A DNA stretch of 64,000 nucleotides, taken from Psychroserpens luteolus. GTDB lineage: Bacteria > Bacteroidota > Bacteroidia > Flavobacteriales > Flavobacteriaceae. The notes under the pieces were generated by a model that did no database searches, was not told where the DNA came from, and saw only the letters and a list, made by a program, of their open reading frames with translations. The translations under genes were made by a program, and so were the position numbers. Positions 1-8,153 of this stretch are shown here, in pieces. The stretch is taken from positions 186,001-250,000 of the forward strand of contig NZ_JAHVXI010000004.1 in NCBI RefSeq assembly GCF_021032705.1, read 5' to 3'. Position 1 is the stretch's first letter. Each line of letters opens with the position of its first letter.

Positions 1-75
1 CAGCTCAGCAAATACCGTTTTACCGAAGGCATTCAATTTAAAGATCCTTACGGAAGTTATATAAGAGGGATTTAA
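1..75 (+). CDS. C-terminal end of an unidentified protein (possibly VOC/glyoxalase-like)
   Basis: Only the last 24 codons are in the window. The frame is open from base 1 to a TAA at 73-75 and ends FKDPYGSYIRGI. A 'kDPyGnyi' ending is common in glyoxalase/VOC-fold dioxygenase-like proteins, so that family is a guess. The stop abuts the stop of the convergent YdeI-like gene at 76, with no bases between and no room for a terminator. Confidence 0.4.
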   Translation, partial: QLSKYRFTEGIQFKDPYGSYIRGI

Positions 76-639
76 CTACCAAGTATCTCTACTTTTAATA
101 TTTGCTTCACAAAGTTTTATAATCTCTGCGATTCTTTTTTGTCGCGTCACCTCACGTTTTGCCTGATTTAACCAGTATAGATAACCTTTTCTATATGAAG
201 GCGCGAAGTTTTTAAAATTTTCAAAGGCCTTAGAGTTTTTATCAAATTCTAACTGCAACTCGGTAGGCACGATTCCTTTTTCTACGTTGTCTAATGCTGT
301 CCAACTGCCATTCTTTTTAGCTATTTTTATACTATTTAATCCACTTTCATGAATTAGATTTTTAGCAGAAAGTTCTTTAATGTGTCTTTTGTTTAAGGCG
401 CTCCAAACACTTTTAGGTTTTCTCGGACAAAAATATTGCCTGCGTTTTCCATTACCAAGACTTTTAACAGTAGAATCAATCCAACCATAACAAAGCGCTA
501 CTTTAACGGCTTCTTCCCATCGCATCGAAGCCTCTTTGTTTTCAACTTTATAAAAAATTAAGTAGATGCCTGTTGAAGAATTGTGGTTCTCAAGGAGCCA
601 ATTACGCCATTCTATGTCTGTTTTGAAGTAGTATTCCAT
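76..639 (-). CDS. YdeI/OmpD-associated family protein
   Basis: This 187-residue cytoplasmic protein has no signal peptide. The N-terminal half carries the family pattern: a WRNWLLENH start, then EEAVKVALCYGWIDS, then the basic stretch RRQYFCPRKPKSVWSALNK. The C-terminal half has the 'FAPSYRKGYLYWLNQAKREVTRQKRI' type of ending in which basic and aromatic residues alternate, typical of the OmdA/YdeI C-terminal domain. Length fits the family (about 190). The biochemical role of the family is not settled; links to peptide or bacteriocin resistance rest on old genetic work. It is single-gene, convergent with the partial gene at the left edge, and followed upstream by a long regulatory region that serves the next gene. 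Confidence 0.8.
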   Translation of the reverse strand: MEYYFKTDIEWRNWLLENHNSSTGIYLIFYKVENKEASMRWEEAVKVALCYGWIDSTVKSLGNGKRRQYFCPRKPKSVWSALNKRHIKELSAKNLIHESGLNSIKIAKKNGSWTALDNVEKGIVPTELQLEFDKNSKAFENFKNFAPSYRKGYLYWLNQAKREVTRQKRIAEIIKLCEANIKSRDTW

Positions 640-844
640 GGTTTTTTAAAGACTTTACTTACAATTTTAACGTATCAAAATCGCTAAAACATTGATTATG
701 TTGTTTTTACGATTTTTGGGTTTTTATAGGCTTAGTGCTGTTTTTTAGCGATTTTTTTAACATTTATGTGTATTTCGTCGAATATTTTGTGCATTTAATC
801 GATTTATTCTGTATACTTGTATTGCGTAAGTTTACATTTACGCC
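640..844. promoter_or_regulatory. Upstream control region of the 1404-residue surface protein
   Basis: This gene-free stretch lies before the conserved leader. It contains a 24-base element at 779-802 of the form CGA, TATTTT, TGCAT, TAA, CGA, in which the two CGA triplets are 21 bases apart. Twenty of the 24 bases match the element at 5594-5617 before the paralogous gene. A further copy of the half-site (ATTTCGTCGA) is at 772-781. Further upstream, AT-rich sequence carries ACGATTTTT and TTTTTTAGCGAT patches. A -7-like box TACATTTA lies at 833-840, close to the Bacteroidota consensus TAnnTTTG, and would start transcription near 845. No convincing -33 TTG at 19 bases was found. Confidence 0.55.
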
Positions 845-1187
845 GTTATTGAAATTGTGATTTATATCACTTTTAAATATTTGGCCCCAAGCCTATGAAA
901 CAAAAATACCTATTTAATGTAGTTCATACTACAGCGTTATGTTCTTTTCTTTCCAAGTCTGTTCAGCAGATAATTTTAGGATCGTTTTGATACATGTCGT
1001 AATACCCAAATTGGTAATACACTTTCATAATATTTATTCAATATCTAATTAATCCAAAATACTTTTCATAGCTAGAAAGTATTTCCCTCATAGTGCTATG
1101 TGTTAGCTATAGTTAACACTGCATAACCTAATTAAACTAAAAATAAGGGATTTACTATGGTGCAATGCACCTTAAAAATTATTATGT
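845..1187 (+). promoter_or_regulatory. Long conserved 5' leader (copy A)
   Basis: This is a 343-base untranslated leader before the 1404-residue surface protein. It starts at the predicted transcription start. Block 1 (845-915) and block 2 (1021-1090) match blocks at 5659-5727 and 5729-5800 before the 265-residue paralogue, including an identical TTGGCCCCAAGCCTATGAAA. Copy A has about 106 extra bases between the blocks (916-1021). Hairpins seen: ATACTTT/AAAGTAT at 1059-1065/1076-1082, followed in both copies by a YCCCTCA motif, and GGTGC/GCACC at 1159-1163/1167-1171, ending 16 bases before the ATG. The function is unknown; a cis-acting RNA that controls translation or stability is inference. 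Confidence 0.65.
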
Positions 1188-4100
1188 ATGAAAGCTATTA
1201 AGAATTTTGGTAGACCCGCTATTACCAAATTATGTATTTTAATTATCTTCTTTTTGTTCAATACCATTACTGTATTTGGACAAGTGGTGAGTGAACAAGC
1301 ATATGAAGCTCCAGAAACTTCTGTTGTCATCTCAACTTCACCTGGTAATGTGAGTACACAATTACAACTATGGATGAAGGCAGATGCTTCAACAAGTACA
1401 ACTACAAATAATCAACGTGTGAATACTTGGGGAGATAATTCTTCAAACGCGTTTAGTATTGTAAAGGGATCAACTAACGGTCCTACCTATATAACAGATG
1501 CTATTAATTTTAATCCAGCACTACGATTTACAAGAAGTGGTGGAGAGTATATGAAAATAGCAACAGCTTCTATCGCAGGAACAGGTTTAGATATAACACC
1601 ATCTCCTGATGCTGCCATAACAAATCCTTCAAGTATGTCAATCTTTGCGGCTTTTTTAACCGATCAAAGTGGTGCAGGAACAATATTATCAAGAGCAACT
1701 GGGAGTAGTAGAAGTTATCAATTATGGTTAGGAGATAGAGATCGTGTAGTGCATTATACACTAGGAAGAACTTCAGGAACCAGCCAATCAGATCCCAATA
1801 GTGGAATTAACTACGGAATTACACATGCTAGAAATGATCCAAAAATTTCATCTTTAGTTGTTGATATTAGTGGAGCCTCACTAGCAAATGATCCTAATGA
1901 AGCATCAGGGAAAATAAAGAAATATGTAAACGGATACCTCGATCCATTAACAACTTACACAGATGGTGATGCTGGTTTTGGTACTGGAGAAACCACAGAT
2001 AAAGATGTTATCATTGGTGGAAGAAGAAATAATAGCAATACAGATATTGGTAATTTATTACAAGGAAGAGTTGCCGAAATCATTGTTTATGACAGAGCAT
2101 TAACAGCAGCTGAAAGACAAAAGGTTGAAACTTATATGGCCATTAAGTATGGCATTACTCTTGGCTATAATGATGAATACTACAGATGGGAAAACTCACC
2201 AAACCATACAACTACTTTTGGATATTCTGGAACTAGTAATGATTATGTGCTTTCTAATGGAACTTATGCTTGGACTGGATCGGATAACTCCGGATTTGGA
2301 TATAATGTTTTTGGTATAGCAAGAGATGATGACTCTGGTTTATTACAATTAAAATCTAAGAGTGTTCATGTTGCAGAAATAACTAAGGAAACCTCAGTAT
2401 TAACTATAGAAGATGAATCTAATTCTATTTCTAATGATAGAGATTATTTATTGGTTGGAAATAATGGAGCAGCAATTCAGTTGCAATCTTCAGTAGTTCC
2501 TGAGAGAGTATCTTCTACCATTGGTAGAATTTGGAAAGCTAGAGAAAGTTCTAATGATGTTGGTACTATTAGATTGGATTTTGATTTAAGTCAATGGAGT
2601 ATATCTGGTAGTACAGATCTAGAATTGATTATTTCAAGCAATAGTGACCTAACTAATTATAAAAATATTACTGGAACATATAATGCCACGACTAAAACCG
2701 TAAGCTTTACTGGATTGAATTTAGAAGATGGCGACTATTTCACCTTAGCGAAATTAGTAGAAATGAATGATTCATATCATTTCAATTTTGATGGTGTGTC
2801 TAACTATGTTGACCTTGGCGATAACTACGATTTAAATACTGGTAGTTTTACAATGTCTGCTTGGGTAAAAAGAACAAGTGGCACAAACAGATCTATCATC
2901 TCTAAGAGGACAAGTAATAATGCCGAAGGCTATGATTTTAAAATTGCTAACAATGGAAAATTTCAGGTGACATGGAGAGATGCTACCTCAAGTTTGCAAT
3001 ATCTTATTTCGTCGGTTGTTATTCCAACTGGAGAGTGGCATCATTTAGCATTTACGTATAACGGAACTAAAGGGACGCTTTATGTAGATGGTGTTGCTGA
3101 TGGTTCTGGTGTTAAGCCGGCTCCAGCTGCATCTACATCGTCTTTTATGATTGGAGCTTCTGGAGAAACACCTGGTCGTTTTTTTAATGGAGATATTGAC
3201 GAAGTTAGGATATGGGATGTTGAACTGTCTGAGGACCAATTGCGATTTATAATGAATCAAGAAGTTGAACAATCTGGTAGTAATGTAGCAGGTTCATATT
3301 TTATATCACAAGGGATTACACCTACAAAAAATGATATTTCTGCCATACCATGGACAAACTTAAAAGGTTATTTTCCGTTTTCACATTTAAGAGGAAATTG
3401 CTTATTTAATAAATCATCACAAACCACACTAAATGGTAGATTATACAATACACCTAATAGTGCTATTGATACTCAAACGGCTCCATTACCTTACAAGTCT
3501 ACACAAAATGGAAGCTGGGAATCAAGTTCTTCTTGGGTGAATGGTTCAGGGCAAACAATTCCTGGAGCGACATCTATATCTAACGCTGCCATTTCAGTAG
3601 ATTGGAATATTGTCGAAACATCTCATAATTTAACAATGGATAATGCTTCTATTACTTCAAAAAATAGATCATTTCTAGCTTTGGTTGTGAATTCAAATAA
3701 AATTACAGTCGATGGAAATAATTCGACAAATACTGGATATGGTTTAACAGTAACTCATTATTTAAGATTAAATGGTGATATTGACTTACAAGGTGAATCA
3801 CAATTAATTCAATCTGAAGCTAGTGACTTGGAAGTTGCAAGTTCTGGGTCTGTGGAAAAAGATCAGCAAGGAACTAGAGATATGTTTACCTATAATTATT
3901 GGTCATCACCAGTGGGTGTGTCGAGTACGACAGCTAATAATACCAACTATTCTTTGACTAGTGTATTTAGAGACGGAACAAACTCTTCATCACCATTAAG
4001 CATAAACTTTATTACAAATTCATACGATGGTACGTCTGGATCACCAATTGGTATTGCAGATTACTGGGTATGGAAATTTGCAAATCAACCAGACGATAAC

Positions 4101-5402
4101 TATTCTGCATGGCAGCATGTAAGAAGTACAGGAACTTTAAAACCAGGTGAAGGTTTCACAATGAAAGGTGTTGCCAATACTTCTGGTAATGTATCACAAG
4201 AGCAAAATTATGTTCTTAACGGAAAACCAAATAATGGAGATATCACATTGCCAATTAGTGCAGGAAACGATTATCTAGTTGGTAATCCTTATGCTTCTGC
4301 TATTGATGCACATGCCTTTATTCTAGATAATGCACCAACAATTGAAGGTGCAGGGAATACAACAGGTACGATCTATTTTTGGGAACATTGGGGTGGAGGA
4401 TCTCATATTTTAGCCGAATATCAAGGCGGTTATGCAACCTATAATTTAGCAGGAGCTGTTCCGGCAGCAGCTTATGGTACTGCTGATGAAGATGTAGATC
4501 AAAGTAATTTAATAGGTACTAAATTACCTGGGCGATATATTCCAGTTGGACAAGGGTTCTTTGTCGTTGGTGAAAATACTGGAACGATTAGATTTAAAAA
4601 TAGTCAGCGCGTATTTATGAGTGAAGCCACAAGCGCTTCAACATTTATGCGTAATGCCGCACCTAATCAGATTTCCGAAGATAGTGAAACTGAAACTGAG
4701 CCAGAGACTGAAGGTGGCTTAAGAATGAAGATTGGATTAAAATTTAATTCTTCTGGAACCTATACAAGAAAGATATTGGTAACTGCCGATGAGAATGCTA
4801 CTATGGATTATGATTGGGGATACGATGCTGAATTATATGATATCCAAGCAGATGATATGTATTGGTTAATAGCTGAAGGTAAATATGTGATTCAAGGTAT
4901 TAATAGTATGACCATTGAAACAGTTCTCCCTTTAGGGGTTAACGTTAACGATACTGGATCTAATACAATTTCGATTGATAAATTGGAAAACATACCTGAG
5001 GATATGGATATCTTTTTACATGATATCGAACTTGGATTGTATCATAATTTAAAAGAAGGAGACTATGAGGTAACCTTATCTTCGGGTATACATTTGAGTC
5101 GTTTTGAGCTTGTGTTTAATAATCAAGATACATTAGGAGTTGAAACAGCAGAGTTAGATGATGATACCATACAGGTTATTTATGATGGCGAAGCTGATGT
5201 TATTTCTGTACTAAACCCTAAACATTTAATTATTGATAGCATAGAACTGTTTACCATTCTTGGTCAGTCTGTATATGCATCAGATGATTTTGTAAATGAA
5301 AGTGAAATTAAAATAAAAACAGGTACATTAAGTGCTGGAGCTTATATTGTAAAAGTCGAAACCGAAACTGGAGGTTTCTCAACAAAAGTTATAGTTAATT
5401 AG
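1188..5402 (+). CDS. Large secreted LamG-type surface protein with T9SS sorting domain
   Basis: The protein has 1404 residues. A signal peptide ends near FGQ (residue 32). Residues about 50-330 form a concanavalin-like jelly-roll module (LQLWMKADAS start, 'AEIIVYDRALTAAERQKVE' end), followed by a region typical of these adhesin-like proteins to about 525. A LamG/pentraxin-type domain follows at about 530-690 (FNFDGVSNYVDLG, EWHHLAFTYNG, GDIDEVRIWD). The stretch 690-1165 is a beta-rich surface-protein region. After a short acidic linker (ETETEPETE), residues about 1177-1404 match almost the whole mature 265-residue protein encoded next door. The last 70 residues are a type A T9SS sorting domain (LGQSVY, GAYIVKV, TKVIVN). 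It is probably displayed on the cell surface and may bind carbohydrate or act in adhesion; this is inference. The ATG follows the structured leader. Confidence 0.85.
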   Translation: MKAIKNFGRPAITKLCILIIFFLFNTITVFGQVVSEQAYEAPETSVVISTSPGNVSTQLQLWMKADASTSTTTNNQRVNTWGDNSSNAFSIVKGSTNGPTYITDAINFNPALRFTRSGGEYMKIATASIAGTGLDITPSPDAAITNPSSMSIFAAFLTDQSGAGTILSRATGSSRSYQLWLGDRDRVVHYTLGRTSGTSQSDPNSGINYGITHARNDPKISSLVVDISGASLANDPNEASGKIKKYVNGYLDPLTTYTDGDAGFGTGETTDKDVIIGGRRNNSNTDIGNLLQGRVAEIIVYDRALTAAERQKVETYMAIKYGITLGYNDEYYRWENSPNHTTTFGYSGTSNDYVLSNGTYAWTGSDNSGFGYNVFGIARDDDSGLLQLKSKSVHVAEITKETSVLTIEDESNSISNDRDYLLVGNNGAAIQLQSSVVPERVSSTIGRIWKARESSNDVGTIRLDFDLSQWSISGSTDLELIISSNSDLTNYKNITGTYNATTKTVSFTGLNLEDGDYFTLAKLVEMNDSYHFNFDGVSNYVDLGDNYDLNTGSFTMSAWVKRTSGTNRSIISKRTSNNAEGYDFKIANNGKFQVTWRDATSSLQYLISSVVIPTGEWHHLAFTYNGTKGTLYVDGVADGSGVKPAPAASTSSFMIGASGETPGRFFNGDIDEVRIWDVELSEDQLRFIMNQEVEQSGSNVAGSYFISQGITPTKNDISAIPWTNLKGYFPFSHLRGNCLFNKSSQTTLNGRLYNTPNSAIDTQTAPLPYKSTQNGSWESSSSWVNGSGQTIPGATSISNAAISVDWNIVETSHNLTMDNASITSKNRSFLALVVNSNKITVDGNNSTNTGYGLTVTHYLRLNGDIDLQGESQLIQSEASDLEVASSGSVEKDQQGTRDMFTYNYWSSPVGVSSTTANNTNYSLTSVFRDGTNSSSPLSINFITNSYDGTSGSPIGIADYWVWKFANQPDDNYSAWQHVRSTGTLKPGEGFTMKGVANTSGNVSQEQNYVLNGKPNNGDITLPISAGNDYLVGNPYASAIDAHAFILDNAPTIEGAGNTTGTIYFWEHWGGGSHILAEYQGGYATYNLAGAVPAAAYGTADEDVDQSNLIGTKLPGRYIPVGQGFFVVGENTGTIRFKNSQRVFMSEATSASTFMRNAAPNQISEDSETETEPETEGGLRMKIGLKFNSSGTYTRKILVTADENATMDYDWGYDAELYDIQADDMYWLIAEGKYVIQGINSMTIETVLPLGVNVNDTGSNTISIDKLENIPEDMDIFLHDIELGLYHNLKEGDYEVTLSSGIHLSRFELVFNNQDTLGVETAELDDDTIQVIYDGEADVISVLNPKHLIIDSIELFTILGQSVYASDDFVNESEIKIKTGTLSAGAYIVKVETETGGFSTKVIVN

Positions 5403-5429
5403 ATAGTTTTTTGAATTTTATGTCAACTT

Positions 5430-5459
5430 AAAGATCACCTTTTTTGGTGGTCTTTTTGT
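5430..5459 (+). terminator. Rho-independent terminator
   Basis: An AAAGATCACC...GGTGGTCTTT stem with a T-rich loop and a following TTTTTG run lies 28 bases after the stop of the large surface protein. It separates this gene from its downstream paralogue, so the two are transcribed independently. Confidence 0.85.
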
Positions 5460-5658
5460 TTTTACTGAATACTATGTTCGTTATGTGCGAAATTTCGATG
5501 ATTTTTAAGCTATGTATTCTGATATTCAATCATTTATATGTTGTTAAATAAATGTCACTTAATCGATATTTTATGCAATTTCAATCATTATAACGAGTAT
5601 TTTATGCATCTAAACGAGTATTTCACAGCACCTCATATTGCCGTTCTATATTTGAACT
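5460..5658 (+). promoter_or_regulatory. Upstream control region of the 265-residue surface protein
   Basis: This region has two copies of a CGA-TATTTTATGCA type element. One is at 5564-5587, a partial match. The other, at 5594-5617, matches 20 of 24 bases with 779-802 before the upstream paralogue. In the second copy the CGA triplets are 21 bases apart, and a third CGAGTATTTCA half-site follows. A perfect -7 box TATATTTG is at 5647-5654, placing the start near 5660, where the conserved leader begins. The two-turn spacing of direct repeats is what LytTR-type or other response regulators often bind; which regulator acts here is not visible. Confidence 0.6.
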
Positions 5659-5905
5659 GTTATTGAAATTGTGTGTTACATACAATTAAATATTTGGCCC
5701 CAAGCCTATGAAATAAAATACCTATTTGACTTTCATAATATTTCTTTCAATTTCAAATTAATCCAAAATACTTTTCGTAATAGCGAAGTATTCTCCCTCA
5801 ATGTGTAAATACTAAATGTCAATTTAGTTCGCGCACAACATTTAATAAAAAAACAAGAGAATTTAACTAAGCAATGATGTAAGGCATCATTAAAAACCTA
5901 CTATT
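5659..5905 (+). promoter_or_regulatory. Long conserved 5' leader (copy B)
   Basis: This 247-base leader is related to 845-1187 but lacks the 106-base middle insert. Block 1 is 5659-5727 and block 2 is 5729-5800. The hairpin ATACTT/AAGTAT (5768-5773/5786-5791) sits where copy A has ATACTTT/AAAGTAT. Just before the start codon, AATGATG/CATCATT (5873-5879/5885-5891) takes the place of the GGTGC/GCACC stem of copy A. The stem sequence differs but the position relative to the ATG is the same (14 against 16 bases), which suggests that the structure is kept. The sequence between 5801 and 5872 has diverged. Confidence 0.65.
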
Positions 5906-6703
5906 ATGAAAACGATTACAAATTTTCAAATTTCAAAAACAACAAGAGTATCTGCTTTACTTTTTTGTATTGCATTAATGTGTTCAAATTTTGTATTTGC
6001 TAATACGCCTAACGATCCAGACCTAAGAAAGAAAATAGGTTTACAACTTAATTCTGCTGGAACTTACGAAAGAGAAATATTAGTTGTAGAAGATGAAAAT
6101 GCAACAGAAGGATACGATGCAGATTATGACACTGCAATTGACAATATACAATCTGATGATATGTATTGGTTAATTGATCAAGGAAAATATATTAACCAAG
6201 CTATTGGTGAAATTAACGAAGAGACTGTAATTGCTTTAGGCATTCACACAAATACAAGTGGAATAAACACAATTTCAATTAACAAATTGGAAAATATTCC
6301 AAACGCAATGAAGATTTTTGTTCACGATATTCAAACAGGTATATATCACAGTATTAAGGATGGTGCATACGAAGTTAATCTTCCAGCTGGTCTTTACTTA
6401 AACCGTTTTGAAATTGTATTCATGCAACCAGAGACATTAAGTACGACAGATTTTGATGCAGATAAATCATTAGATATAATGTTTGATACATCTGCAGATC
6501 AAATTAAGATATTAAACAATGCAAATTTAAAAATAGATACTGTTGAAGTATACTCTATCCTTGGACAATCTGTTCACAGATCGAATGCTTCAAACGCAAA
6601 TAACGAATTAAGTATAAACACTAATACAATGACAACTGGTGCTTATGTTGTGATTGTAAAAGCTGAAAACGGTATTAACTCGAAAAAGATTTTAGTTAAT
6701 TAG
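5906..6703 (+). CDS. Secreted T9SS protein, paralogue of the C-terminal module of the 1404-residue protein
   Basis: This 265-residue protein has a signal peptide of about 33 residues (ALLFCIALMCSNFVFA). From LRKKIGL (about residue 40) to the C-terminus it aligns without large gaps to residues about 1177-1404 of the upstream gene, and roughly half the positions are identical by eye. Shared words include DDMYWLI, KLENIP and YHS/YHN. It ends in a type A T9SS sorting domain (ILGQSVHR, TGAYVVIVKA, SKKILVN). There is no LamG or other N-terminal module, so the protein is in effect the sorting module with its adjoining beta domain alone. Function unknown; it may be an anchor or partner of the larger protein. 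It has its own promoter and leader. Confidence 0.8.
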   Translation: MKTITNFQISKTTRVSALLFCIALMCSNFVFANTPNDPDLRKKIGLQLNSAGTYEREILVVEDENATEGYDADYDTAIDNIQSDDMYWLIDQGKYINQAIGEINEETVIALGIHTNTSGINTISINKLENIPNAMKIFVHDIQTGIYHSIKDGAYEVNLPAGLYLNRFEIVFMQPETLSTTDFDADKSLDIMFDTSADQIKILNNANLKIDTVEVYSILGQSVHRSNASNANNELSINTNTMTTGAYVVIVKAENGINSKKILVN

Positions 6704-6727
6704 TTAGTTTTTTTATTTTAAGTCATC

Positions 6728-6756
6728 AAAAAGGCTATCCTAATGGGTAGCCTTTT
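6728..6756 (+). terminator. Rho-independent terminator
   Basis: An AAAAGGCTATCC/GGGTAGCCTTTT stem with a TAAT loop, followed by a T run, lies 25 bases after the stop of the 265-residue gene. It sits between convergent genes and could also work for the M28 peptidase gene on the other strand. Confidence 0.85.
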
Positions 6757-6789
6757 TGTATATCATACAGTATTAAAATATCTATTATT

Positions 6790-8136
6790 TTATCTCATGA
6801 TCTTATTAGGAAACACAACAACGCTTTCAAAACCATCAGCATCAACAGCAGCAACGCCAAAGTAAAAATTATCTATAACGATGCCATCCAAAGTAAACTC
6901 GGTGACATTACCTACATATCTGCTATGATCCCAAGTTGGAGATGTGGTATCTCTCCAGTAGATCTTATAACCTTTGGCACCATCAACGGCATTCCATTTT
7001 AGTTTTACCGAGGCTTCTACAATTCCGCCGATTTCAACAGTTGATGGAGCAGGAGGTGCCCAAGCTAAGCTTGCCATATTGATAGCATTTACAGCAGTCA
7101 ATTTTTTAGCATACCCAAAATTTACATGCTCAAACGTATCGCCATAAGCAACACCATTTTCGGTGCGAATATCTTGATGTTGCTGGGTATAATTTTCATG
7201 GGCTTCCATAATTCTAATACCAGGATAACCGAGATCATTAAAAGGTCTGTGATGTCCACCACGACCAAAACGGTCTAGTCGATAAACCATCATAGGATTC
7301 ATCTCTGGCATGTATGTTTTTACAGTATTATGTACATAACGCGCTAGCTGACGCGAAGTACCATCAACTTCACCACCAAAAAAACGACGACCTCGTGCTT
7401 GACGTGCTAATATCTCAGGATCTGTTTCGGCAGTGGTAATAGGTTCAGAAAAAATTCGGAATGTTCGATTATCAATTACGCCATCTACACCTTCAATATT
7501 ACCAATCATATCATTATTTAAAACACCAATAATGTCCCAACCTTGCTCTTTGGCATAGGCTGCTAATCCAGCACCACCAAATAAACCCTGTTCTTCACCA
7601 GATAGACCTACATAAACGATACTACTTTCAAATTGATATTTAGATAACACGCGGGCAGCTTCAATAGCTCCAGCCATCCCAGAAGCGTTGTCATTAGCAC
7701 CTGGAGCATCTGTAGTGAAATCCATAGTGTTACTAGCACGTGAGTCGATATCGCCACTCATAATAACGTAACGGTTAGGATATTTGGTCCCTTTTTGAAT
7801 GGCAACCACATTAACCACCCAAGCATCTTTTGGTACACGACGATTACCTTCTTTGGTGACAAAATCTTTTTGGTAAAATACATTCAGGCAGTTATTACAA
7901 CCTTTTGAAATGGTTTCAAATTCATTCTTTATCCATCGTCTTGCAGCACCAATACCTCTTGTGTCACTAATGGTGTCACTAAAGGTGTTACGAGTACCAA
8001 AATCGGCAAGAGTTTTAACATCCTGTCTTAGACGTTCTTCGGAAACCGCATCAATAATGTCGTAAATATTTGGGCTGGTTTGCGCGAATGTAAATGTACA
8101 ATAGGTTAAAAACGCTAGGGTTATTAATCGTTTCAT
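6790..8136 (-). CDS. Secreted M28 family metallopeptidase with C-terminal fibronectin III-like domain
   Basis: The protein has 448 residues when started at the ATG at 8136, which gives a clean signal peptide (MKRLITLAFLTYCTFTFAQ). The longer frame from 8199 runs into the upstream gene and spoils it. M28 motifs are GANDNASG (zinc Asp), SGEEQGLFG (catalytic and zinc Glu) and a C-terminal HENYTQQHQD His. The first metal motif reads SGDIDSR where most M28 enzymes have HxD, so the usual His is an Asp. Residues about 360-448 look like a fibronectin type III domain (SVKLKWNAVDGAKGYKIYWR). It probably hydrolyses N-terminal residues of peptides outside the cytoplasm. It is last in an operon with the CBM9-like lipoprotein (17-base gap) and the DUF6265 gene. 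Confidence 0.85.
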   Translation of the reverse strand: MKRLITLAFLTYCTFTFAQTSPNIYDIIDAVSEERLRQDVKTLADFGTRNTFSDTISDTRGIGAARRWIKNEFETISKGCNNCLNVFYQKDFVTKEGNRRVPKDAWVVNVVAIQKGTKYPNRYVIMSGDIDSRASNTMDFTTDAPGANDNASGMAGAIEAARVLSKYQFESSIVYVGLSGEEQGLFGGAGLAAYAKEQGWDIIGVLNNDMIGNIEGVDGVIDNRTFRIFSEPITTAETDPEILARQARGRRFFGGEVDGTSRQLARYVHNTVKTYMPEMNPMMVYRLDRFGRGGHHRPFNDLGYPGIRIMEAHENYTQQHQDIRTENGVAYGDTFEHVNFGYAKKLTAVNAINMASLAWAPPAPSTVEIGGIVEASVKLKWNAVDGAKGYKIYWRDTTSPTWDHSRYVGNVTEFTLDGIVIDNFYFGVAAVDADGFESVVVFPNKIMR

Positions 8137-8153
8137 AGTATTTTTAGTTGCTT

